From the NCBI GenBank assembly GCA_024644235.1, contig JAHELJ010000011.1:1-64000 (forward strand): DNA of 64,000 nucleotides, written 5' to 3'. Position 1 is the stretch's first letter. Each line of letters opens with the position of its first letter. Source of the stretch: Lewinellaceae bacterium. Its GTDB lineage: Bacteria > Bacteroidota > Bacteroidia > Chitinophagales > Saprospiraceae. Positions 25,673 to 33,729 of the stretch are shown here, in pieces. The notes under the pieces are model-generated. The model saw nothing but the letters and a program-made list of their open reading frames with translations. It searched no databases and had not been told where the DNA came from. Made by a program: the position numbers and the translations under genes.

Positions 25673-26451
25673 TCAATCATTGATTTTAAGATCATCTCAG
25701 AAAGGTCATATACCATAATATTCTCTTGTTTATCCTTTGCTTTCACCCCATCAGTCATCATGGTGAGGCAAAAAGGACAATTCACTACAATGCTGTTCGC
25801 CCCTGTTCGCAGAGCCTCCTCTGTGCGTTCAATATTTATGCGCTTATCACCCGGCTCATCCTCTTTGAACATCTGCCCTCCCCCTGCTCCACAACAAAGG
25901 CCTTTGGCCCGATTTCTTTCCATTTCAACAAGTTGCGTCGTCAAATGGTTGAGTACATCCCGTGGTGCTTCATACACCTGATTGGCCCGGCCCAGATAAC
26001 ATGAGTCATGATAAGTGACCTTGCCCCGATCGGATTTGCTCTCCGCCACCTTTATCTTGCCCTCTTCCAGAAGCGACTTGAGTAGTTGGGTGTGATGTAT
26101 CACTTCATAATTTCCACCCAGCTGAGGATATTCGTTCTTCAGAATATTGAAGCAGTGTGGACAAGTAGTGACAATTTTTTCGATGCTATAGGCATTCAGT
26201 GTTTGGATATTTTGAAGGGCCAACATTTGAAAGACAAATTCGTTCCCTGCTCTGCGAGCCGGATCCCCGGTGCATTGCTCTTCCTTTCCAAGAATGGCAA
26301 ATGAGATTCCTGCCTTTTGGAGAAGTTCACAAAAGGCTCGTGTTACTTTTTGAGCTCTCGGATCAAAACTACCTGCACAACCTACCCAAAATAGGATTTC
26401 AGGCTTATCACCCCTCCCACTCATTTCAGCGATGGACTCGACTGGCTTCAC
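25669..26451 (-). CDS. CCG-domain Fe-S protein (HdrB/GlpC-like electron transfer subunit)
   Basis: A 260-residue cytosolic protein with two CCG (Cys-rich, PF02754) domains. Visible cysteine motifs: LFWVGCAGSFD (about residue 25), TTCPHCFNIL (about 94), HDSCYLGRA (about 149), GLCCGAGGGQ (about 185) and VNCPFCLTM (about 225). In heterodisulfide reductases and related proteins this arrangement binds an unusual [4Fe-4S] cluster. Together with the membrane Fe-S protein encoded two genes upstream it forms a split HdrDE/DsrMK-like module that probably passes electrons between quinones and a soluble thiol or flavin partner (inference). The physiological partner is unknown. Confidence 0.87.
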   Translation of the reverse strand: MKPVESIAEMSGRGDKPEILFWVGCAGSFDPRAQKVTRAFCELLQKAGISFAILGKEEQCTGDPARRAGNEFVFQMLALQNIQTLNAYSIEKIVTTCPHCFNILKNEYPQLGGNYEVIHHTQLLKSLLEEGKIKVAESKSDRGKVTYHDSCYLGRANQVYEAPRDVLNHLTTQLVEMERNRAKGLCCGAGGGQMFKEDEPGDKRINIERTEEALRTGANSIVVNCPFCLTMMTDGVKAKDKQENIMVYDLSEMILKSMIE

Positions 26452-26452
26452 G

Positions 26453-26782
26453 CTATTTTTTCTTTGCCTTTCTTGCTACCTGAACGGATTTCAAAGCCCA
26501 ATTTTTCATTTCACCCGCATTTTCCAATACGTCAGCTGGAACTTCATAGTAGGGCATTCCCTTGCCCTTTCGTTCACTCATAAATGCCTTCATGCCTGCT
26601 GTTTCATAGTCTTTCACGTTGGTATCATCTGCCTTGAGATAAAACTTGTCATTTCCTATCAATCCAAACATAATTCCATCAACATAGAATCCTACCCCGC
26701 CAAACATCTTTTTTGTTTGCACATCTCCCACTCCACCGAGTTGATCCATCACAAACTGCACATAATTTTCGTCTGCTGCCAT
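26453..26782 (-). CDS. TfoX/Sxy N-terminal-domain protein
   Basis: 109 residues from ATG 26782, with the TfoX_N pattern VGDVQTKKMFGGVGFYVDG (about residues 20-38) and a second strand (FGLIGNDKFYLKADDTN, about 41-57). It ends in a lysine-rich tail. The upstream in-frame codons to 26902 are antisense to nothing but fall inside the membrane Fe-S gene, so they are excluded. It lies between the two Fe-S genes, 10 bp after one stop and 1 bp before the next start, so it is probably co-transcribed. Despite the name, a role in competence cannot be claimed. Confidence 0.85.
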   Translation of the reverse strand: MAADENYVQFVMDQLGGVGDVQTKKMFGGVGFYVDGIMFGLIGNDKFYLKADDTNVKDYETAGMKAFMSERKGKGMPYYEVPADVLENAGEMKNWALKSVQVARKAKKK

Positions 26783-26792
26783 TATTATAATT

Positions 26793-28157
26793 TCATGTGT
26801 TAACATCCTGTGTCCAGGCATCTCTTTCTGTCGAGATCTGCCAAACGGAGCCGCTATTCTCCAAACTTGTAAACATCGGCACCCAATCCTGGGGTCCGGC
26901 ACTCTTAGTCAAGATCTCATATCGCCGCATTTGCAATATAATGTCCAGCGGATTGATTAGTACCGGACATGCTTCTACACATGCATTACAGGTTGTACAA
27001 GCATGTAGCTCCTCCGCGCTTATTCTATCAAAAAGTGATTTGCCGTCGTCATAGTTTTTGGGGCTGAGCCGACCATTTGTCTGATGATCAACATGAATAA
27101 ACTTCGAACTACCTGAATCCAGGTTCCTGCCAACTTCTTCTGCCCGATCCCTCACATCCATCATAATTTTCCGAGGTGATAATTTTTTACCAGTCAGGTT
27201 GGCAGGGCATTCGGCGGTGCAGCGCCCGCATTCTGTGCAGGTATATGCATCCAAAATATTCTTCCAGCTTAAATCAAAAACATCCTTGGCTCCGAATTCC
27301 GGTAACTCGTCATAGTTGGTCTCCGTTTGGCCCTCGCCCAATCCCAACATGCTTTTCACCTCTTGCATCACTTCCGGCATGTTTGTCATTTGACCAGCTG
27401 GTTCCAGTCTGGCAAAATAGGTATTCGGAAATGCAAAAAGTATGTGCAGGTGCTTGGAAATAGGCAGGTAGAGAATAAATCCAAACACTACCAGGATATG
27501 AACCCACCAACCGGCTCGTTCTATTAGAACCAAAACGTTTTTGTCCCAATTTTCCATCAAGGCCGGACCAAAAAGTCCGCTGATTGCAAATTTCCCAGTA
27601 GAAGGATAGTAGTCTGAATCGAGTCCTTGCAGAACGGCATCAGCGGAATTCATGCTGAAGATCGCACCGATAAGAACAATCTCTGCCAGGAGAATAATAT
27701 TCGCATCAATGCTAGGCCATCCCGTCATCTCCGGTTTGACAAATCGTCCAACAGGCTTCACATTGCGTCTCCAAAGAAATGCAAGAGTGGCAACCAGTGC
27801 AAGAACAGAAAGCATCTCAATTACACTGATTATGAGCGTATAGAATGTCCCCAGGAAAGGGGCAAAGATCCGGTGTGTCCCAAATACACCGTCTACCACA
27901 ATTTCAATCAATTCTATCTGGGTGATCAGAAAAGCCAGATAGATGAACAGATGCAAGAATGCCGGAACAATTCGTGTGAACATCTTCTTTTGGCCAAAGG
28001 CAACCAGCAACACGTTCTTCCAACGGGCTCCTTCATTCCCATCAATCACTTCATCACGACCTAGTCGTATATTCCTGAAAACCCTGCCGTAAGATCTGAC
28101 AGCAGCACTGCCAACTATGATAAGGGTAATCAGGAAAAATATTTGTTGAATGCCCAT
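26793..28157 (-). CDS. Membrane b-type haem / bis-[4Fe-4S] electron-transfer protein (HdrE/DsrM- and GlpC-like)
   Basis: 454 residues from ATG 28157, giving MGIQQIFFLI. The N-terminal half has five or six membrane segments with histidines placed like NarI-type haem ligands (AFLHLFIYLAFLI and WWVHILVVFGFILYLP...HLHIL). The C-terminal half holds two 4Fe-4S motifs: CTECGRCTAECPA (about 309-321) and CTTCNACVEACPV (about 391-403). It is thus a fusion of a quinone-interacting cytochrome and a ferredoxin domain. With the CCG protein downstream it forms a complex resembling HdrDE or DsrMK. The first 17 codons of the longer frame (to 28208) are dispensable. No DsrAB or Hdr substrate genes are nearby. 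Confidence 0.85.
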   Translation of the reverse strand: MGIQQIFFLITLIIVGSAAVRSYGRVFRNIRLGRDEVIDGNEGARWKNVLLVAFGQKKMFTRIVPAFLHLFIYLAFLITQIELIEIVVDGVFGTHRIFAPFLGTFYTLIISVIEMLSVLALVATLAFLWRRNVKPVGRFVKPEMTGWPSIDANIILLAEIVLIGAIFSMNSADAVLQGLDSDYYPSTGKFAISGLFGPALMENWDKNVLVLIERAGWWVHILVVFGFILYLPISKHLHILFAFPNTYFARLEPAGQMTNMPEVMQEVKSMLGLGEGQTETNYDELPEFGAKDVFDLSWKNILDAYTCTECGRCTAECPANLTGKKLSPRKIMMDVRDRAEEVGRNLDSGSSKFIHVDHQTNGRLSPKNYDDGKSLFDRISAEELHACTTCNACVEACPVLINPLDIILQMRRYEILTKSAGPQDWVPMFTSLENSGSVWQISTERDAWTQDVNT

Positions 28158-28222
28158 ACAATGTGGCGTATAAAAATGGCTAACTTGCTTTCCACTAAGA
28201 AAAAGCATTTTCAGCGATAATC

Positions 28223-28717
28223 ATGAAGATATTGAACGAAAGGCAGATCAAACAAAAAATTAAAAGACTGGCTTTTGAAATTCTAGAGGAAAATTATGAG
28301 GAAAGTCAGATCATCCTGGCTGGCATCAACAACAATGGTGTTCACTTCAGCAAGTTGCTCCACAAGGAACTGAAAAAAATTACTGACATAGAGTTGGTGA
28401 TGACCACCATAAAGCTCAATCCCGCCGATCCGCTCTCATCAAAAATCCAGATAGATTATCCTTTGCCAAAACTGCACAAAAAGGTAATCATCATTGTTGA
28501 CGATGTGGCCAATACCGGCCGAACGATATTTTACGCTATCAAACCATTGCTGGATGCACTTCCTAAGAAAATAGAAGCAGCGGTATTGATCGACCGAAAG
28601 CATAAGTCATTCCCTGTCCGAGTGGATTATGTAGGCCTGTCCCTTGCCACTACCCTGAAGGAAGATATCGATGTAAGAATCAGGTCGGCAAACGAAATGT
28701 CTGTCTATCTAAACTAG
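28223..28717 (+). CDS. Phosphoribosyltransferase family protein (PyrR/Hpt-like)
   Basis: A 164-residue PRTase with the PRPP-binding loop VIIIVDDVANTGRTI (about 92-106), an N-terminal helix and a lid region (LVMTTIKLNPADPLS, about 59-73). The length fits the type I PRTase fold (PyrR, hypoxanthine or guanine phosphoribosyltransferases). The upstream gene is divergent at 65 bp. The purine or pyrimidine preference cannot be read from sequence. It converges on the patatin gene, whose stop lies 4 bp away. Confidence 0.87.
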   Translation: MKILNERQIKQKIKRLAFEILEENYEESQIILAGINNNGVHFSKLLHKELKKITDIELVMTTIKLNPADPLSSKIQIDYPLPKLHKKVIIIVDDVANTGRTIFYAIKPLLDALPKKIEAAVLIDRKHKSFPVRVDYVGLSLATTLKEDIDVRIRSANEMSVYLN

Positions 28718-28721
28718 TGTA

Positions 28722-29522
28722 TCAACTCATGGCACAGATAGCCTCAAGCTCATTCTTGACTTTTAGCAATTTTGCCTTAGCCCCAAGGTAGCCGAGTTCA
28801 TATATCTCCTTGGTTTTACTAAAGTTGAAGATGTGAAAGTTATTCAGGCCAGCCGGTTCGATCACGGTATCACATGAATCATAATTTAACCTGGAGCGAT
28901 ACCACAACGAGATCTCAAATACTCGTGCCAGAATACTTTTTAATCCATTGAGCTCCTCCGCCGACTTCTCGACTTTAGTGACAACATTGGATGCAATAAG
29001 GAAGTCACATTTATGTCTGATCGGATTTGCCGGCATATTGTTCATTACTCCCCCGTCCACATAATAAGCACCGTCGATCTTAACCGGTTGAAAAATGCCC
29101 GGCACTGCCGAACTTGCCAGAACAAGATCATGCAAGGACTTACCTGCATTCCATACTTCGTGCTTCCCTGCGTTAAGGTTGGTTACGCCTATATGAAATT
29201 CTTTCTGTAATACATTAAAGTCATTTTCCGGTATATACTTCTGGAGTTGACGGAGCAAGTAGGTTTGATTTGTCAGACCTCGTATAGGCAGCACCAGTTT
29301 GAATACTCGTCTCATGTTGCTCCGTTCGGCAATATCCAGCATCTCTTCCGGTGAATATCCGTAGGCGTAAAGTACACCGAGGATAGCTCCTGCGCTCGTA
29401 CCGCATATCACATCCGGATAGATCTCCGCTTCCTCAAGTGCTTGTAACACACCTATATGGGCTATTCCTCTGGCTCCTCCACCGCTTAAAGTAATCCCAA
29501 CTTTGATCTTGCCTCTAAACAT
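28722..29522 (-). CDS. Patatin-like phospholipase (cytosolic)
   Basis: 266 residues from ATG 29522, giving MFRGKIKVGITLSGGGARGI. The oxyanion hole GGGARG (about 14-19), nucleophile GTSAG (about 39-45) and catalytic Asp in DGGVMNNMP (about 155-163) are all intact. Longer frames up to 29594 add only poorly patterned residues. It should hydrolyse acyl esters of glycerolipids. No signal peptide is visible, so it is intracellular, unlike the PlpD-type fused to barrels. Confidence 0.9.
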   Translation of the reverse strand: MFRGKIKVGITLSGGGARGIAHIGVLQALEEAEIYPDVICGTSAGAILGVLYAYGYSPEEMLDIAERSNMRRVFKLVLPIRGLTNQTYLLRQLQKYIPENDFNVLQKEFHIGVTNLNAGKHEVWNAGKSLHDLVLASSAVPGIFQPVKIDGAYYVDGGVMNNMPANPIRHKCDFLIASNVVTKVEKSAEELNGLKSILARVFEISLWYRSRLNYDSCDTVIEPAGLNNFHIFNFSKTKEIYELGYLGAKAKLLKVKNELEAICAMS

Positions 29523-29592
29523 AAATATTAAATGATTACGCTTATCTAAACGCCTTAACATCAAGAAAGTATCCCTAAAGATCAAAAACCAC

Positions 29593-29622
29593 AAAAAAAA
29601 GCCGCTCTTTCAGGAGCGGCTT
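29593..29622 (-). terminator. Strong intrinsic terminator of the TonB receptor gene
   Basis: On the minus strand, AAGCCGCTC, a 6-nt loop and GAGCGGCTT form a 9-bp stem followed by eight T. It lies about 30 bp after the stop codon at 29650, the best-formed terminator in the window. It also sits upstream of the patatin gene, insulating the two. Confidence 0.9.
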
Positions 29623-29649
29623 GATTGAATATTTAGAATTATCCAGAGG

Positions 29650-32457
29650 TTAGAAGTACACTTTTAATCCTGCATTCCAGGTTCGACCAAACCCCCAGAT
29701 ACCCCTGTTATCATAAAATTCGTCTTTTGGCGTGCTTGGATCATCCAGAATATTGGTCTCTAATTCTGATACATATTCTGTATCCAGTACGTTGTTCATA
29801 TTGAAGCGGAGTGAAGCGTTGACACCATCGGACAATTTGAAGCCATACGAAAGTCCGGCATCCATCAATCCGTATGAAGGCAACTTGACAATTTCACCGC
29901 CGGGTGAAGCAAACTGACTATCATCAACATCGTAATCCGCGTAAAGCCTGTCTGCAAAAAAGTAATCGGCATAAAACCGCAACCCCCCGACTATTTCATA
30001 GTTGGCTCCTACTGCGAAAGTAGTTTGAGCAGCATCACCGACAGGCAGTCCATCTGCAAATATGGTGCTCTCACCCTCTGGTTGTTGGGTGTCAAGATTC
30101 TGACCTCTGGCAGTAAAGTTGCTATTGTATTTCCAGTCGCCAAGAGATAGCATACCGGTAAAACCAAGTCTACGGTTGGGGTTGTAAGCCATCTCCAATT
30201 CGAAACCAAAATGATTCTGTGAAACATCCTCAAACTGAAAGAGAATATCTTCGTCCTGTTCATTCTCTGAGCTTCGTGCAAATTGCCGATTTCCCCATAC
30301 GGTACTATAGAGATTAGCTTTGAGCAGGAACGAAGTGCTCCTGAATCCATAGCCTATTTCAAAGGCCGAAACAGTCTGGTTTTTCACATCCTCATTGACC
30401 TCATTCACGAAATTGATGAAAACATTGTCGAAGATGGGCTGCTTTGAATATAGACCTGCATTGAAAAACACATTGTGTCGTTCATCGATGTTATAGTTTG
30501 CTCCCGCTTTCACCGTACCCCCAAGGAAGTTCTCCCAGTCTGATTCCTGGGCGGGATCACTATCAAGGTAGTTAAAGTAGTCTATCCGTTTAAAGCCCTG
30601 GTTGGAACCTGAAAACGAAAGAAAAGTCGATAAGTTGCTGGTGTTGTACTCAAGCTGGGCAAATAATCCCAACCAGTTCACAAGCCCATCATTCCAATAA
30701 TTCAAAACATTTGAGCGGTCCTTGTAGGTATCATCAGGGAAGTTACCAAACTCGGCTTCCTGGGGTTCGCGGATGATTCGATCCATTTGATTTATATCTG
30801 ATTTGGAACTGTAACCTTCGGCTCCCAGCAGGTTTTCCAATCTCCGGTAGTGGATTCCTTTGTAGTATCGAGCATCCAATCCTGCAACCAACGTCAAATT
30901 GTTTGACAATTCGTGAGTCAGTGTAGAAAGCACACCATACCAATTATGTAAGTTCATTGATGCCCTTCGGATAAATCCCGAGCCCGTGTTGTCGCGAGAC
31001 TCAAAATCCACTTTGTCATCACTTACGATATTTCCATTGGCGTCGTAGTATATCCTCCCATCTTCACTCACAATGTAGCCGTGTGTAGGATTTCGCTCCT
31101 TAGTGCCCCAATCTGATATCGTCTGGCCCATGTTGTATCTGACAATGTCCTCGAACCTCACCTGGCCGTTTGCGTCATGGAGGCCTCTACCCAGCCCGCC
31201 GAATGAGTCGAATACCGATCCGGGTGTACGTAATCGACCTCGAGGTCCAGTTCCACCTCCTCTTCCGTAAGAGACGTAGGCCGAAGTTTTCAGATCGGTC
31301 CTTGGTGAAATGGTCCAGTAGTGGTTAATAAATCCCTTGGGTTTGTGATAAAAATTACGGCGCCAATTGAATTCTTCCCCATCAAGCTCACCCCAAGTAT
31401 AGTTCCATCTTCGGCCCAAGTTAGTACCCTCCTCCCTAGTATTTTCGGGATCGACGAACGTTCTGAGCGTTATGTTGTCAAATCGACCAGGCATTAACCG
31501 CTGATGGTGCCATTGAGGGGCTCCCAGATAAGTCACCGCCAACATATGATTGCTATTGATCTGTTTGGTGACAGAGGCAAAATACGACCATGCCCGAAAC
31601 TTGGTTCCATCTACATAACCGTCACCTTGAGTGTGGGTTCCCTGGAAACTCCAAGCCCAACCTTTTTCCCCTAAGCCGGTGTTCAGAGAGAAGCCGTACT
31701 TCTGGTATCCGTCATTACCAACACTTACACTTGCTACTCCTCCCTTCTTGTTAAAGGCTGCATTAGTAACGATGTTGATCGATCCTCCCACCGAGGCAAC
31801 GGCCAGCTTCGAAGCACCCAGGCCACGCTGTACCTGAATCTGACTGGTGACATCAGCGAGACCAGCCCAGTTTGACCAATACACCCATCCATTCTCCATG
31901 TCGTTTACCGGAATACCGTTGATCATCACGGCCGTGTTCCTTTGATTGAATCCCCTGACGTTGATCCGGGAATCACCAAATCCTCCCCCTTCTTTGGTCA
32001 CGTAAATTGATGGTGTCTTCCTCAGAATCTCCGGATACTCCTGATTTCCCACCTTGGCTTCAACCTCGGCACCGGATATAGTCGAAACAGCTACCGGTGT
32101 TTTTCTGTCAATGGCAGTTGATGCAACCACATTGACTTCCCGCAATCCAATGGCATCGGATTCCATAGTGATCTCTCCCATTTCCACAGTAGCATCTCCC
32201 ACCGTCACGTCATATTCAAGTGTCGTATATCCCAGATAGGACACTGTTACCGTGTAAGAGCCAGAAGCGACTCCCTTCAGTGCAAAGGTTCCATCCCAAT
32301 CAGAAATCGTACCTTTTGTAGTGCCCTGCAAGGAGATTGCCGCTCCGATCAGCGGTTCACCTCCATCGGCATCCTTAATAACACCCGTGATCGTACCCTG
32401 AGCAATTGCCCAATGTCCGATCAGGGAAAGCAATAGAATGAGTAGTGAATTTTTCAT
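29650..32457 (-). CDS. TonB-dependent outer-membrane receptor with carboxypeptidase-regulatory domain
   Basis: A 935-residue outer-membrane protein with a signal peptide (MKNSLLILLLSLIGHWAIAQ), a CarboxypepD_reg-like domain (about 21-105: GTITGVIKDADGGEPLIGAA ... VTVSYLGYTTLEYDV), a plug domain (about 115-235, including IYVTKEGGGFGDSRINVRGF and the IQVQRGLG segment) and a large barrel ending LDTEYVSE ... NAGLKVYF. No SusD partner gene is adjacent, so it is not a canonical SusCD pair; iron, phosphate-containing or other substrates are open. It is a single-gene transcript with a strong terminator downstream and possible TTAA-repeat regulation upstream. Confidence 0.9.
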   Translation of the reverse strand: MKNSLLILLLSLIGHWAIAQGTITGVIKDADGGEPLIGAAISLQGTTKGTISDWDGTFALKGVASGSYTVTVSYLGYTTLEYDVTVGDATVEMGEITMESDAIGLREVNVVASTAIDRKTPVAVSTISGAEVEAKVGNQEYPEILRKTPSIYVTKEGGGFGDSRINVRGFNQRNTAVMINGIPVNDMENGWVYWSNWAGLADVTSQIQVQRGLGASKLAVASVGGSINIVTNAAFNKKGGVASVSVGNDGYQKYGFSLNTGLGEKGWAWSFQGTHTQGDGYVDGTKFRAWSYFASVTKQINSNHMLAVTYLGAPQWHHQRLMPGRFDNITLRTFVDPENTREEGTNLGRRWNYTWGELDGEEFNWRRNFYHKPKGFINHYWTISPRTDLKTSAYVSYGRGGGTGPRGRLRTPGSVFDSFGGLGRGLHDANGQVRFEDIVRYNMGQTISDWGTKERNPTHGYIVSEDGRIYYDANGNIVSDDKVDFESRDNTGSGFIRRASMNLHNWYGVLSTLTHELSNNLTLVAGLDARYYKGIHYRRLENLLGAEGYSSKSDINQMDRIIREPQEAEFGNFPDDTYKDRSNVLNYWNDGLVNWLGLFAQLEYNTSNLSTFLSFSGSNQGFKRIDYFNYLDSDPAQESDWENFLGGTVKAGANYNIDERHNVFFNAGLYSKQPIFDNVFINFVNEVNEDVKNQTVSAFEIGYGFRSTSFLLKANLYSTVWGNRQFARSSENEQDEDILFQFEDVSQNHFGFELEMAYNPNRRLGFTGMLSLGDWKYNSNFTARGQNLDTQQPEGESTIFADGLPVGDAAQTTFAVGANYEIVGGLRFYADYFFADRLYADYDVDDSQFASPGGEIVKLPSYGLMDAGLSYGFKLSDGVNASLRFNMNNVLDTEYVSELETNILDDPSTPKDEFYDNRGIWGFGRTWNAGLKVYF

Positions 32458-32496
32458 ACCAGCAGGTAAGTTTTAGTTTAAAGAAAGATAGCAGTG

Positions 32497-32504
32497 CAAA
32501 GCTA
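32497..32504 (-). promoter_or_regulatory. Candidate -7 element (TAGCTTTG) of the TonB receptor
   Basis: Exact TAnnTTTG match on the minus strand, 39 bp upstream of the ATG at 32457. No TTG at the ideal -33 distance is present, which would fit an activator-dependent promoter. Confidence 0.45.
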
Positions 32505-32524
32505 ATAAATCGGCCCAATTTTGA

Positions 32525-32554
32525 CATAAAGTCAGATTAACTTTGAGTTAAGTG
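32525..32554 (-). promoter_or_regulatory. Possible Pho-box-like 11-bp direct repeat
   Basis: Read on the minus strand, three units CTTAACTC, GTTAATCT and TTTATGTC begin exactly 11 bp apart, the first two with a TTAA core and the third degenerate. The spacing equals that of the stronger repeat upstream of the phosphate porin. It lies about 20 bp upstream of the -7 candidate, a little further than an activator usually sits. Confidence 0.3.
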
Positions 32555-32757
32555 TAGTTCATTCTCAGGCGATAACGCATATCAAAATTATCAAATCATA
32601 TCTTTAACTAGAACTTAAGTTTTCAACACGCTGCCTGCATTTGAAATACTTTTAATCAAGCTGTTATATGATAGGCTGGTCATCCAACATGTAGCTGATT
32701 TCATTGCGAAATCTGCAAGATCCTTAACACTTTTTTTGATGGTGACCGAACTAAGAC

Positions 32758-33705
32758 TTATACATGAGGTCGAAAAATCTCTGCGATCATGCACCTTGCA
32801 CTACCGCCACCGAATTTTTCGATGGTGTCAAGGGTGGCGTGAACAATTTCACCGTGGCCTGTGATGCGATCGATTTGACCCGGCGATAAAGATTTGTATG
32901 CCTGCTTAGACATGACGATAAGCGCTTGATCTTCCATATTCTTCAACTGCAGAAGATTGCCAGCGAAATGATGTAATTGATTCATTGAAATTTCGATCAA
33001 TTCTTTTCCCGATTCTGTGATCTTCTTTTCCAATTCCTCACGTTCCATAAGATTTGAAATTGAATCAAGACATACTACTGCGAATCGCTCACCTACAGAC
33101 ATCATCACATTGGTGTGATAGATTGGCTGTGCATCGCGATCGACTGCAGTGAAAACCATACGGTCGTAATCGAGCAAGGTACAGAATTTGTCTAGTACGG
33201 TTGGATCAGTCCTCGGACTAAGGCAGGCATACACGACATGATTTGATCGATCAAGAACCATACTTCCAGTACCTTCCAGAAAGGTGTTCTGATCCTCGTA
33301 TTGCTCCAAAGAATATCTTCTGTCAAAACCAAACTTCTCTGTCATCTGCTTCACGATTGCTTCTCTTCTTTCCTTCCGTCGAATTGGCGAAAACATTGGA
33401 TAGGTAATGATAGATCCATTCTCATGAAAGCTGATCCAGTTGTTTGGAAATATCGCATCAGGCTTTCGGGGTTTTGATGTATCCTCTTCAATGACTACGT
33501 CCACTCCCTTTGATTTCAAAAGCTGTGTAATACCGTCGAACTCCTTGAGTGCAGATCTATGGATCTTTTCATCAGAGATCTTGGCATCCATGACTTGGAA
33601 AGCATTATTGTCAGCAGTTTCATGGTTGAATCCAAAGAAGGCGGGACGCACCATCAGGATGGTGTTGGTGACTTGTGCTTCTTTTTTATTATCTCCCTCT
33701 AGCAT
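32758..33705 (-). CDS. ctlX: Citrulline-utilisation hydrolase CtlX (amidinotransferase-fold)
   Basis: A 315-residue member of the guanidino-group modifying (GME) superfamily. Characteristic segments are ILMVRPAFFGFNHETA (about 16-31), DAIFPNNWISFHENGS (about 79-94), FLEGTGSMVLDRSNHVVYA (about 143-161), QPIYHTNVMMSVG (about 194-206) and, at the C terminus, GGGSARCMIAEIF, which holds the catalytic Cys (about 306). CtlX-type enzymes act on citrulline or related ureido compounds, supplying ornithine. It is downstream of an M28 peptidase with a 24-bp gap, which suggests degradation of peptide-derived amino acids (inference). Confidence 0.85.
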   Translation of the reverse strand: MLEGDNKKEAQVTNTILMVRPAFFGFNHETADNNAFQVMDAKISDEKIHRSALKEFDGITQLLKSKGVDVVIEEDTSKPRKPDAIFPNNWISFHENGSIITYPMFSPIRRKERREAIVKQMTEKFGFDRRYSLEQYEDQNTFLEGTGSMVLDRSNHVVYACLSPRTDPTVLDKFCTLLDYDRMVFTAVDRDAQPIYHTNVMMSVGERFAVVCLDSISNLMEREELEKKITESGKELIEISMNQLHHFAGNLLQLKNMEDQALIVMSKQAYKSLSPGQIDRITGHGEIVHATLDTIEKFGGGSARCMIAEIFRPHV

Positions 33706-33729
33706 TACTTGTCGTACGCAAGATATGGA

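Larger units (their letters stand above)
32458..32757. other. Promoter region of the TonB receptor (300-bp gap)
   Basis: The stretch contains a -7 candidate at 32497-32504 and a candidate 11-bp direct repeat at 32525-32554, both on the minus strand. The remaining ~200 bp is AT-rich without evident ORF, RNA gene or hairpin. Confidence 0.6.

Noticed and set aside
26453-26782. TfoX-like protein as evidence of natural competence
   Set aside because: Only the N-terminal TfoX domain is present, and no com or pil genes lie nearby.
25669-28157. DsrMK-type genes as a sign of dissimilatory sulfur metabolism
   Set aside because: No dsrAB, apr or qmo genes occur in the window, so only a structural similarity is claimed.
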